In this document: positions 32,845 to 41,817 of the stretch, piece after piece
Position numbering within the stretch: position 1 is the first letter of the stretch
Layout: the number at the start of each line of letters is the position of its first letter
Assembly (NCBI GenBank): GCA_900541415.1
Contig: UQJP01000026.1
Location: forward strand, 1 to 52,093
From: an uncultured Odoribacter sp.
Lineage (GTDB): Bacteria > Bacteroidota > Bacteroidia > Bacteroidales > Marinifilaceae
Direction of reading: 5' to 3'
Length of the DNA stretch: 52,093 nt
Translations under genes and position numbers: made by a program
The notes under the pieces: generated by a model
Seen by the model: the letters and a program-made list of their open reading frames with translations, nothing else
Told to the model about the DNA's origin: nothing
Databases searched by the model: none

Positions 32845-35800
32845 ATGAACTTTACAGAATATGCTTTAAAAAACCGGGCATTGGTTTATTTTTTCGTTTG
32901 TGTTTTGGTTATCGGCGGGGTTTATTCATTTTTCACTATGAGTAAACTGGAAGACCCTGCGATTACTGTGAAACAAGCTATGATCGTTACCGCTTATCCT
33001 GGAGCTTCAGCCTATCAGGTGGAGTTGGAAGTAACGGATGTGCTGGAAAAATCGATTCGGACCATGGGCGATCTCGATCATATTGAATCGCGTTCTATGG
33101 ATGACGTTTCAGAAATATTGGTGGAACTCGGGAGTACCGTTCCTTTGGATGAATTACAGCAAAATTGGGATATTCTTCGCCGGAAAGTGGCTAATGTTCA
33201 GTCGCAGTTGCCTGTAGGGGCTCAGCCCTCTATGGTTCTCGACGATTTCGGGGATGTATACGGAATGTTCTATGCAATGACTTCCGACGGATTCGGTTAT
33301 CAGAAGATGAGCGATTATGCGGAATTGGTACGCCGGACAGTGCTCGACATCGAAGGGGTGAGCAGCGTGGATATTTATGGAGAGAGGCAATCTTGCATCG
33401 ATATAGAGATACAGGAAAGCAAAATGGCTAATCTGGGGGTACACCCGGCCGAGATTATCTTGACTTTAAGGGGACAAAATGCCACGGTTTATTCCGGTTA
33501 CTATAATAGCGGGGAGAAAAGAGTGCGGGTTGGTGTGGACGGTGCTTTTAACGGAATCGAAGATATTCGGAATTTATTGATTAAAGGCCACGAAAACGAT
33601 AATATCCGCCTGGGGGATGTGGCACAGGTCACAAGAGGGTATGTAGATCCCCAGCGGGAAGGCTTGGTTTACGATACTTTACCTGCCATTGCTATCTCTA
33701 TTGCGATGGAGAAGGGAGGAAATATTATCCAGCTTGGAAAAAAGATCGATGATAAGCTGGCTGAATTGAAAGAATCGATCATTCCTGCCGGAATCGATTT
33801 TCAAAAAGTATTTTTTCAACCTGCCCGGGTGAAAAGCGCCATTAACGTATTTATGATAAACCTGATCGAATCCGTAGCTATTGTGATCATTGTCGTTATG
33901 TTGGCTATGGGATTCCGTAGCGGTTATATCATCGGGATCGGTTTGATTGTCGTTGTGTTGGGATCGTTTGTGATTCTTCACATGATGCACGGCACCCTGC
34001 AACGGGTTTCCCTGGCTTCTTTTATTGTTGCCATGGGGATGCTGGTGGATAATGCCATTGTGATTACGGACGGGATTATGGTCGATCTGAAACGGGGAAT
34101 CCCTAAGCCTGCCGCCCTGATCAATATTACAAAAAAAACGGCTTGGGCCTTGTTGGGGGCTACAACTATCGGGATTCTGACTTTCTTGCCCATTTTTATG
34201 TCGCCGGATACGACGGGAGAATATGTACGTGACCTGTTTATTGTGCTTGCCGTTTCTTTATGGTTAAGCTGGATATTGGCTTTGGCTTATGTGCCTATAC
34301 AGGCCGACCGGGCTTTTAAACAAAAAACGCAACAGGCCGGAGAGCCTGCAGATGTCAATCCGTTTAACGGGCCCATTTACCGGGGTTTTCAAAGTGTATT
34401 GAAATTTGCTGTTTTTTATCGCTGGGGCTTGTTGGTGGCGACAATCGTCATGCTGGTGGTCAGTGTTTGGGGATACCGTTTTATCAAGCAGGGTTTCTTC
34501 CCGGATTTGAGTTATAATCAGTTGTATATCGAATATAAAATGCCTTATGGAGCGAATCCTGAGGCTGTGAAAAGCGATTTGGCTTCTATTGAAAAATATT
34601 TGATAAGCCAACCGGAAATCACAGCGGTTACAACCAGTTTGGGGGGAACTCCTTCCCGCTATAATCTGGTGCGTACTGTTGCCGAGCCTTCGCTGAGTTA
34701 CGGGGAGTTGATCGTTGATTTCACTTCGCCTGAAACTTTAAAGGATAATTTGCAGGAATTACAGGCCTATCTTTCGTCGCATTACCCGCAAGCGTATGTC
34801 CGGATGAAGCAGTATAATCTGATGTATATGGATTTTCCGGTACAATTTATGATTTCCGGCCCTGACCCTGCCGTGTTGAAAAATTTGTGTTCACAGGTCG
34901 AGGATATTATGCGGGCGGATTCCACGGCTATTTTGGTTACTAACAATTGGGGACCCGAAACTCCGGCTTTGGATGTGCGTTATAAACAGCAAATAGCCAG
35001 AGATGCCAACCTGTCGCGGGAAGATGTCGGATTGGCCGTATTGGCTGCTACGGATGGTTTGCCTATCGGGTCGTATTATGAGGGTGAACACGATCTCCCG
35101 ATTTACCTGAAGAGCGTGAACGACAAAGGGGAACGTCCGGAACAGATCAACAATGTTCCCGTGTGGAGCATGCTTCCTTCCACCTCCGGATTGAGTATGA
35201 ATACCCTGAAAGAACTGATGACCGGAATGGTTTCCGGAGACGATATATTGAAAAGGCTGGTGGGCTCCATGCCTTTAAATCAGGCCAGTAACGGTATCGA
35301 GGTAGGTTGGGAAGTTCCGGTGGTGAGGCGTTATAACGGGCAACGCTCTATCGCTGCACAGTGTAACAACGCACCCGGATTTACTGCCATGGCTGTTCGC
35401 AATAGCCTGTTGCCTAAAATCGATTCCATCCAGCTTCCTCCGGGGTATACTACGGCCTGGCAGGGTGAGTATCTCGCCAGCACACAATCGCAATATTATT
35501 TGTTTAAAAATGTGCCGATTGCAATTGTATTGATTTTAGCCATATTGATTGCACTATTCCGCGATTTTCGCAAGCCTTTGATGATCCTCTTGTGTTTGCC
35601 TTTGGCTATAACAGGTGTTGTTGCCGGAATGTTGCTTGCCGGTAAAGAATTCGGCTTTGTGGCTATTGTCGGAGCTTTGGGATTGGTGGGGATGATGATT
35701 AAGAACGGGGTGGTTTTGGTGGATGAGGTAGATAGCCAGATCCGTTCGGGGAAAGATCCTTTTCTTTCTTTGCTCGATGCGTCCACTTCCCGCTTGCGTC

Positions 35801-36012
35801 CGGTGTTCCTGGCGGCAATGACCACTATTTTGGGAATGATTCCATTGGTAAACGATGATATGTTCGGGGCTTTGGCGGTGACTATTATGGGAGGATTGTT
35901 TATAGGGACTGTTATCACGCTGGTTATTCTTCCCGTGCTTTATTCCTTGTTCTTCCGAATCCGGCATCCGGAAAGGGATAAAAAGAGGGGGATTAAAATC
36001 AATTGGAGTTGA
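32845..36012 (+). CDS. RND-family efflux permease
   Basis: The 1055-residue inner-membrane protein has the AcrB/MdtB-type duplicated layout: helix 1 near residues 11-30, a periplasmic loop, helices 2-6 (VAIVIIVVMLAMGFRSGYIIGIGLIVVVLGSFVILHM; SLASFIVAMGMLVDNAIVITDGIM with the helix-4 Asp of the proton relay), a second loop, and helices 8-12 (IAIVLILAILIALFRDFRKPLMILLCLPLAITGVVAGMLL; ALGLVGMMIKNGVVLVDEVD). It is driven by the proton gradient. The first loop shows EDPAITVKQAMIVTAYPGA, common in the Bacteroidetes multidrug subgroup. The length is complete. The substrate may be drugs, bile acids or other amphiphiles; this is inference. Confidence 0.95.
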   Translation: MNFTEYALKNRALVYFFVCVLVIGGVYSFFTMSKLEDPAITVKQAMIVTAYPGASAYQVELEVTDVLEKSIRTMGDLDHIESRSMDDVSEILVELGSTVPLDELQQNWDILRRKVANVQSQLPVGAQPSMVLDDFGDVYGMFYAMTSDGFGYQKMSDYAELVRRTVLDIEGVSSVDIYGERQSCIDIEIQESKMANLGVHPAEIILTLRGQNATVYSGYYNSGEKRVRVGVDGAFNGIEDIRNLLIKGHENDNIRLGDVAQVTRGYVDPQREGLVYDTLPAIAISIAMEKGGNIIQLGKKIDDKLAELKESIIPAGIDFQKVFFQPARVKSAINVFMINLIESVAIVIIVVMLAMGFRSGYIIGIGLIVVVLGSFVILHMMHGTLQRVSLASFIVAMGMLVDNAIVITDGIMVDLKRGIPKPAALINITKKTAWALLGATTIGILTFLPIFMSPDTTGEYVRDLFIVLAVSLWLSWILALAYVPIQADRAFKQKTQQAGEPADVNPFNGPIYRGFQSVLKFAVFYRWGLLVATIVMLVVSVWGYRFIKQGFFPDLSYNQLYIEYKMPYGANPEAVKSDLASIEKYLISQPEITAVTTSLGGTPSRYNLVRTVAEPSLSYGELIVDFTSPETLKDNLQELQAYLSSHYPQAYVRMKQYNLMYMDFPVQFMISGPDPAVLKNLCSQVEDIMRADSTAILVTNNWGPETPALDVRYKQQIARDANLSREDVGLAVLAATDGLPIGSYYEGEHDLPIYLKSVNDKGERPEQINNVPVWSMLPSTSGLSMNTLKELMTGMVSGDDILKRLVGSMPLNQASNGIEVGWEVPVVRRYNGQRSIAAQCNNAPGFTAMAVRNSLLPKIDSIQLPPGYTTAWQGEYLASTQSQYYLFKNVPIAIVLILAILIALFRDFRKPLMILLCLPLAITGVVAGMLLAGKEFGFVAIVGALGLVGMMIKNGVVLVDEVDSQIRSGKDPFLSLLDASTSRLRPVFLAAMTTILGMIPLVNDDMFGALAVTIMGGLFIGTVITLVILPVLYSLFFRIRHPERDKKRGIKINWS

Positions 36013-36065
36013 TGAAAATAAATTGAAATAACGAATAGCTCTTAAGAGTTTAAAATATCAGGATC

Positions 36066-37481
36066 ATGAGAATGTTTTTATTTCTGTTGCTGGTTTTGCC
36101 CGGGGGACTTTATGCCCAGGTCGATTTGAATTTGCAACAATGCCGGAGTATGGCTCTACAAAACAGTAAGGAGGTAGCTATTGCCGGAAGACAACAGGAA
36201 AAAGCGGTTTTTGAAACGAAATCGTTTCGGGCTGATTTCCTGCCTAAACTGTCGGTTGTGGGATTCGGGCTTTATAATCAGAAAAAATATGATTATAAAA
36301 TAAAAGGTGGTTATTTACCCACTTACAAGCCCGGTGAAAACGGACAGTTGGAGCCTAATGTGATGATCGACCCGGAGACACAGCATCCGGTGATCGGTGC
36401 GGACGGCAATCCGGTGTTTAATGAATATGCTTTTTTGCCTGATATTCGCCTTTCGTTGAATTTAAGGGGGGTATATTCTGCCGGGGTACAATTGGAACAA
36501 CCGGTTTATATGGGAGGAAAGATCAGGGCGGCTCACAAGATGGCAAAAGTCGGTGAGACGATTGCCGGAGAAAATGTCCGCTTAAATCGTTCTGAAATCG
36601 TTGTCCAGACGGATGAAGCCTACTGGCAGTTGCTTCGGGTGAAAGAACAGTTGCAGGCTGCTGAAAAGTATCGTGCCGTAGTGAAAGAATTAGTGAAGAA
36701 TGTCCGTGATGCCCAGGCTGTGGGGATGGCTGTGAACAACGATGTGTTGAAGGCAGTTGTTCGTTACAACGAAGCCGAATTAATGGTGCAAAAGGCTCAA
36801 AATGGGGCTGTGTTGGCAAGCATGAACTTGTGTAGGTTGATCGGTTTAAACCTGATGTCGGATATTCGTTTGCAGGATTCTCTTTCTGAAACAATTTCCC
36901 CTGCTGTTTGGGCTTTGGATAGCAATGTAGCCCAACGTCCTGATTATCATATTCTGGAGAATGAAGTTGATTTGAGGGAACGGCAGATTGCTTTGGTACG
37001 TTCTGACTTTTTGCCTCAGGTGGGTGTAACGGCGGGTTATGGATATGGTGGCGGTATTAAATTGAATGGTGAGGATGCTGCCGATGCAACTTTTATGGCA
37101 ATGGCTGCCGTGAAAATTCCGGTGTTCCATTGGGGAGAAGCCCGGAATAAAGTCCGTTCGGCGCGGATGGACGAAGAAATCAGCCGTTTGAATTTGGAAA
37201 ATCTCACTAATAAAATGCAGTTGGAAATCACTTCTTCCCGTTTTAATATTCAGGATGCCCAGACACGGGTAACTATGGCAAAAAACGCTTTACAGCAGGC
37301 AAAAGAGAATCTTAAAATCAGCAGCGACCAATATCAGGTAGGTTTGGAAAGTCTCACCAACCTTTTGGAGGCGCAGGCACAATGGCAGCAGATGTGGAGC
37401 CAATGGATCGATGCTAAAGCCATGCTGCACCTGAGCGAATCGCAGTACCTGAAAGCTATCGGAAAATTGGTGGAAGAGTAA
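36066..37481 (+). CDS. TolC-family outer-membrane channel of the RND pump
   Basis: The 471-residue product has a signal peptide (ending GLYAQ). The outer-membrane-factor repeats are visible: LQQCRSMALQNSKEVAIAGRQQEKAVFETKSFRADFLPKLSVVG, and VRSDFLPQVGVTAGYGYGGG with AAVKIPVFHWGEARNKVRSA. It resembles the TolC homologue at 25623, including an inserted loop with Pro/Gly-rich text, so the two probably arose by duplication. It is 53 bases after the RND gene and completes the tripartite pump. A strong terminator follows. Confidence 0.92.
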   Translation: MRMFLFLLLVLPGGLYAQVDLNLQQCRSMALQNSKEVAIAGRQQEKAVFETKSFRADFLPKLSVVGFGLYNQKKYDYKIKGGYLPTYKPGENGQLEPNVMIDPETQHPVIGADGNPVFNEYAFLPDIRLSLNLRGVYSAGVQLEQPVYMGGKIRAAHKMAKVGETIAGENVRLNRSEIVVQTDEAYWQLLRVKEQLQAAEKYRAVVKELVKNVRDAQAVGMAVNNDVLKAVVRYNEAELMVQKAQNGAVLASMNLCRLIGLNLMSDIRLQDSLSETISPAVWALDSNVAQRPDYHILENEVDLRERQIALVRSDFLPQVGVTAGYGYGGGIKLNGEDAADATFMAMAAVKIPVFHWGEARNKVRSARMDEEISRLNLENLTNKMQLEITSSRFNIQDAQTRVTMAKNALQQAKENLKISSDQYQVGLESLTNLLEAQAQWQQMWSQWIDAKAMLHLSESQYLKAIGKLVEE

Positions 37482-37524
37482 GGGCTGATTGATATTGATT
37501 GGGTATATTTTTAGAGAAAATAAA

Positions 37525-37560
37525 ATCTCCGGGTAAAGATCACTCTACCCGGAGATTGTT
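37525..37560. terminator. Bidirectional intrinsic terminator
   Basis: Perfect 11-base arms ATCTCCGGGTA (37525-37535) and TACCCGGAGAT (37546-37556) sit between the convergent tolC and S41 protease genes, with T-rich and A-rich flanks. Confidence 0.85.
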
Positions 37561-37579
37561 GTTTTATATAACGAAGGAG

Positions 37580-40500
37580 TTATTTTACAGGGAATGCCGG
37601 GATTGCCGGAACTGTCTTTCCTTCTGTTTTCAGTTTTTCAAGGATCACTTCGATCGCTTTGTTTAATTGTTCGTCTTCACCCATGTAATCTTTATACGGA
37701 TCGTTTTCGATGTCGATGTTGGGATCTACCCCGTGCCCTTCGATGATGAAGTTACTGCCGTCCGCAGCATAAGGGGCGTAGGAGGGGGTGACAATAGAGC
37801 CTCCGTCTACAACCGGGATCATGCCGCTATAACCCACAACTCCACCCCAGGTGCGTCGCCCGATGATAGTACCTAATTTGTTGTATTTAAACCGATAGGG
37901 GAATAAATCTCCGTCCGAAGCGGAATATTCGTTCACCAGTAATACTTTAGGGCCGATAAATGTGCCTACCGGGCTTACCGAGCCTTCGGTTTGATTGGTG
38001 TGTATCGTATAGAAAGTGGGTGTACGCATCAGGCGTTCGGTGATCATGGGAGAAACGTTTCCTCCGCCATTACCCCGGTCGTCGATAATCAATGCTTTCT
38101 TGTTTAATTGAGGATAATAGTGCTTTACGAATTCGTTCAGCCCGTCCACTCCCATGTCGGGAATGTGGATATAACCCACTTCTCCGTTTGTCGCTTCGCT
38201 GACTTTTCGGATATTGTTCTGTACCCAGTTGTAATAATATAGCTGGGATTCGTCTGCCAGAGGGGTCACCAGCACTTTGCGTGAACCTTTCAGGTCCGGT
38301 TTGCTGTTTACTTCCAGTTCGACGGTTTTCCCCGCCATGTCGATCAATTCCGTGAAAAGATTGTTTGTTTCTTTTAGAGATTTACCGTTGATGGCAAGAA
38401 TGTAGTCGCCTTCTTTCACTTCCACACCCGGCATCGTGAGCGGGGAACGGGTAGAGTTGTCCCAGTTCGCTCCTTCGATGATTTTTTTCACTTTGAAATA
38501 ACCTGAACCGTCTTTTTCAAAGCGTGCTCCCAATAAGCCCATTTTGATTCGTGAAGGGGTCGGGTGTTCTCCGTTGGCGGAGTAAGCATGCCCTACATTC
38601 AATTCGCCGATCATTTCTCCAATGATATAAGTGAGGTCTGTCCGGTGGTTTACGTAGGGAATCAACACTTTGTATTTTTCATAGACAGCGTTCCAGTCCA
38701 CTCCATGCATGTTTTTAGCATAGAAGAAATCGCGCATTTGCCGCCAGCTTTCCGTGTATATTTGCATCCATTCCTGACGATAGTCCACTAATTTTTTTAA
38801 TCCGGAAGTGGAAATAGGCTCGGAAATATTCACCGGGGAGGTCGGTACATCGATCACCTGAAAATTATTTCCCGACCACGCCAGAGCTTTTTTATACAGG
38901 GGGCCGAAACTGATGTGGCATCCCAATCCGGTTTCTTTTTTCTTTTTCAGATCGTACAGGTAGGTTTGCCCGCCCCGGTTGTAATATACGTTGTCGCCAA
39001 TCATATAGGTGTTATAGTAACTGGAAGCGGAAACAGGCAGCTCTATGATTCGGTTATTTGTATTTTCGAAATTATATTCAACTGTATTGGCTTCCTGAGT
39101 TTCTTTTTCTTTCTTTTTCGTTTTTTCTTTGGCTTCCTCTTTTTTAGAAGTTTCGGCTATTTTCAGGTTGTCGTTTTCCGGGGCAAAGGGAATCGCTGCA
39201 TCTTTAGCTAAAGGCAGGATATACACTTTTTGCATATTGTTGTAAGCGTGGTTCCATTCCGTCCGGCTATAAGTGGGGTTGAATGTGCGTGCCGACACAA
39301 ATACTAAATATTTCCCGTCTTTACTGAAATTGGGAGAGCTGGAATCAAACCAACCGTCGGTGATCTGGTGTTTTTGTTTTTTATTCAGGTCATAGACAAT
39401 GATATTGTTCATCCCTTTTTCGGGTTGCACATAGGTAATATAACGGCTGTCCTGCGACCAGTTGAAAGAGTTGATCGGTCCCAGCCCGGAACTTGCGATC
39501 ACTTCGGTTTGTCCGTTTGCTACGTCGGTCAGATTTAACGTGTTGCGTTTTTCACTCCATAGGATTTTCTTACTGTCCGGCGACCAGGCGAAATCGAAGA
39601 TGTAGGTTTTCAGGTCTTTGGTCAGCATTTTTTCTTCTCCGGTTGAAACCTCCCGCAGCCAAATATTGAATTCTCCGTTTTTATCGGAAATGTAAGCGAT
39701 TTGTTTTCCATCCGGCGACCATTGTGCCGATTTGTCATTGGCATCCGAAGAATTGGTCAGGTTATAGGTGATTCCGTTTTTAGCCGGCAGTGAGAATATA
39801 TCTCCTCTGGCTGTGACAAGAACACGTTCGCCGTTCGGGGATATGTCGATGCTGCTGATCTGCCTGCTTACATCTTTCCATTCCGGGCGTGCCCAGTTTT
39901 GATCGTTTTCAATATCGATGTCTATTTTCGAGGCTTGTTTGGTTTTGGTATCAAAACGATAAATGTAACCTCCATATTCATATACGATCTGATCCCCGCC
40001 TATTGCCGGAAATTTTATATCGTAGTCTTTGTTGTGAGTGAGTTGTTTCGTTTCTTTGGAATCCAATGCGTAGACATATAAATTCATGACGTTATCACGG
40101 TCGGAAATAAAATAAATTTCGTTTCCATTGGAAGCCCACATGGGAAATACATCCTGACGGATGTGATCCGTGATTTTTTCTGATTTCTTGGTGTCGAAAT
40201 CAAAAATGCGAATATCGTCTGCCATACCGCCCTGGTATCTTTTCCAGGTGCGGAATTCACGGAAAACATAATTATAGGCTAATTTTTTGCCGTCCGGGGA
40301 GTAGGAGGCGAATCCTCCGTTTTTCAAGGGTATTTCTTGGGAATCGCCGCCTTCTACCGGGACTGTCATCAATTGCCCTGTAAAATCGTTAAACGTGTAT
40401 TGGCGGGTTCTGTACAGAATATTTTTACTGTCGGGTGTCCAGCCGATAACAATGTTATTCGGTCCCATCCGGTCGCCGAGATCGTCCCGGTTCAGCGTTG

Positions 40501-40810
40501 CTGAAAAAGTAAGGCGTTTCGGTTCTCCACCTGTTGAGGGCATGACGAAGACTTCTGTATTTCCGTCATATTGTCCGGTGAAAGCGATGTATTTTCCATC
40601 CGGAGAGATACGGGGAAACATTTCATAACCTATGTGTGAGGTGAGTTTACGTGCTGTTCCTCCGTCTGTTTGGACGGTATACAGGTCGCCTGCATAAGAA
40701 AATACGATTTGATTCCCGTTTATGTGGGGAAAGCGCAAGAGGCGCGCTTCTGTGGCCCGTAACTGAAACGTGAGCGGGAGAAGAAGCAGAAGAAAAAGAA
40801 AATTTTTCAT
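37580..40810 (-). CDS. Tricorn-like S41 serine protease
   Basis: The 1076-residue protein has a signal peptide (first about 19 residues). It has N-terminal beta-propeller repeats of the WD40-like PD40 type (FPRISPDGKYIAFTGQYDGNTEVFVMP, QWSPDGKQIAYISDKNGEFNIWLRE and others to about residue 560) and a low-complexity Lys/Glu stretch near 545-570. A tricorn core follows with His741 in LNVGHAYSANGE, a PDZ domain (MPGVEVKEGDYILAINGKSL), DDRGNGGGN and the nucleophile Ser965 in EYSASDGDLF. Tricorn-type enzymes degrade peptides to di- and tripeptides; here the site is the periplasm. The gene is monocistronic, with a promoter box at 40843-40850. Confidence 0.9.
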   Translation of the reverse strand: MKNFLFLLLLLPLTFQLRATEARLLRFPHINGNQIVFSYAGDLYTVQTDGGTARKLTSHIGYEMFPRISPDGKYIAFTGQYDGNTEVFVMPSTGGEPKRLTFSATLNRDDLGDRMGPNNIVIGWTPDSKNILYRTRQYTFNDFTGQLMTVPVEGGDSQEIPLKNGGFASYSPDGKKLAYNYVFREFRTWKRYQGGMADDIRIFDFDTKKSEKITDHIRQDVFPMWASNGNEIYFISDRDNVMNLYVYALDSKETKQLTHNKDYDIKFPAIGGDQIVYEYGGYIYRFDTKTKQASKIDIDIENDQNWARPEWKDVSRQISSIDISPNGERVLVTARGDIFSLPAKNGITYNLTNSSDANDKSAQWSPDGKQIAYISDKNGEFNIWLREVSTGEEKMLTKDLKTYIFDFAWSPDSKKILWSEKRNTLNLTDVANGQTEVIASSGLGPINSFNWSQDSRYITYVQPEKGMNNIIVYDLNKKQKHQITDGWFDSSSPNFSKDGKYLVFVSARTFNPTYSRTEWNHAYNNMQKVYILPLAKDAAIPFAPENDNLKIAETSKKEEAKEKTKKKEKETQEANTVEYNFENTNNRIIELPVSASSYYNTYMIGDNVYYNRGGQTYLYDLKKKKETGLGCHISFGPLYKKALAWSGNNFQVIDVPTSPVNISEPISTSGLKKLVDYRQEWMQIYTESWRQMRDFFYAKNMHGVDWNAVYEKYKVLIPYVNHRTDLTYIIGEMIGELNVGHAYSANGEHPTPSRIKMGLLGARFEKDGSGYFKVKKIIEGANWDNSTRSPLTMPGVEVKEGDYILAINGKSLKETNNLFTELIDMAGKTVELEVNSKPDLKGSRKVLVTPLADESQLYYYNWVQNNIRKVSEATNGEVGYIHIPDMGVDGLNEFVKHYYPQLNKKALIIDDRGNGGGNVSPMITERLMRTPTFYTIHTNQTEGSVSPVGTFIGPKVLLVNEYSASDGDLFPYRFKYNKLGTIIGRRTWGGVVGYSGMIPVVDGGSIVTPSYAPYAADGSNFIIEGHGVDPNIDIENDPYKDYMGEDEQLNKAIEVILEKLKTEGKTVPAIPAFPVK

Positions 40811-40842
40811 GTTCTATGCTGTTATGATTTTAACAATTGACA

Positions 40843-40850
40843 CAAAGTTA
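40843..40850 (-). promoter_or_regulatory. Promoter -7 box of the S41 protease gene
   Basis: The minus strand reads TAACTTTG, a consensus match 33 bases upstream of the start codon. Confidence 0.5.
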
Positions 40851-41080
40851 AAATTGTTTTACCGTCTTACTTCTTTTTTTCTTTTAAAAAATCAATAAAT
40901 CCTTGAAGAGACGTCACATGGTAAAGAAAAAAAGTGGGAATCCCGATCCGGTTTTATTTAACCTGCGGGAAGAAAAGGAAAGAGAATTTTTGAAAAATAA
41001 AAACTGTAGAGGAAATATTGTTTCTTAGAAAAAGCTTGGTGAGAATTCTAATAATAAAAATCAATAGTTACCCTCTACAG

Positions 41081-41101
41081 AAAACGGAAACCGTTTTTTT
41101 G
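41081..41101 (+). terminator. Intrinsic terminator, plus strand
   Basis: AAAACGG/CCGTTTT arms around AAA, with the T run continuing to 41100. No plus-strand gene lies upstream to account for it. Confidence 0.6.
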
Positions 41102-41211
41102 TTGTCGGCATGTGACTTGGGAGTGTCATACCGACTCGTTTCAATTTAGTTTAGTGATGTGGATGAATCCACATGATGGGTCTCACGACCAAAATTTTGA
41201 CTATAAGAGAA

Positions 41212-41601
41212 TTATTTAATTTCAAATATGGCGTAATATTGCCCTTCAGGCGTAAAGCAGATGATCTTATATTTTTGTGCCGGAAGCGCTTTTATATCGA
41301 TCTCCTGTACAGCCTCATTCGTGGTGTTTACCTCTTCGCTGATATATAGTTGTCCTTTCGTGTCTACGATCCAAACATTTACAATGCCTAAATCACATAA
41401 GAAAGTATTTGTGATTTTTCCATCGATATAGGAAACAGATCCACTTACCACTTCCGGATCTAAAGATACGGGGCCGAATTCTTCATCGTCTGAATTTCCA
41501 CCTTGATATTCTAAATCTTCATCGGTGTATTGTGCATAGGTAACGACAGGCGTAATGAAGAACAAGCCGAGCATTAAAATAATTAATTTAATTTTCATCA
41601 T
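41212..41601 (-). CDS. DUF3244 small secreted protein
   Basis: The 129-residue product has a signal peptide (ending VVTYAQ) and an acidic linker. A beta-sandwich follows whose pattern (VSGSVSYIDGKITNTFLCDLGIVNVWIVDTKGQLYISEEV ... QEIDIKALPAQKYKIICFTPEGQYYAIFEI) matches DUF3244, a Bacteroidetes domain resembling a single immunoglobulin-like module. It should be periplasmic or surface-exposed. It follows the TPR/HTH regulator gene on the same strand but has its own excellent promoter. Small proteins of this type are often found beside such regulators; the function is unknown. Confidence 0.75.
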   Translation of the reverse strand: MMKIKLIILMLGLFFITPVVTYAQYTDEDLEYQGGNSDDEEFGPVSLDPEVVSGSVSYIDGKITNTFLCDLGIVNVWIVDTKGQLYISEEVNTTNEAVQEIDIKALPAQKYKIICFTPEGQYYAIFEIK

Positions 41602-41628
41602 GGTTCTATGTTTTTAGTTGTTATCGGG

Positions 41629-41660
41629 CAAATTTAAAGTATTAGGCAGGCTACTTCAAA
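41629..41660 (-). promoter_or_regulatory. Promoter of the DUF3244 gene
   Basis: On the minus strand TTTG (41660-41657), 20 bases and TAAATTTG (41636-41629) form an exact consensus promoter, 28 bases before the start codon. Confidence 0.78.
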
Positions 41661-41817
41661 ATAAAACGACCGGACAATGAGGTGGACAAATTATCCTTAT
41701 TTTGTTGATAATTATTTGTAAATAATATATTTATGAATTTGTTTTCTGTGGACATATTTTTTATATTTTAATTTTATCTGAAATCGGGTTAATTTTTGCG
41801 TAAAAATTGAAGTTACT

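Larger units (their letters stand above)
40811..41211. ncRNA. Hairpin-rich intergenic region, candidate structured RNA
   Basis: No ORF is credible. I see CTGTAGAGG (41004-41012) pairing with CCTCTACAG (41072-41080), with an inner TATTG/CAATA; AAAACGG/CCGTTTT and a T run (41081-41100), which looks like a plus-strand terminator; GTCGGCATGTGAC/GTCATACCGAC (41104-41135); the perfect ATGTGGAT/ATCCACAT; and GGTC/GACC around TCAC. The neighbouring genes are both on the minus strand, so a plus-strand terminator implies an independent transcript. Neither a promoter nor a known RNA family was identified. Confidence 0.4.
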
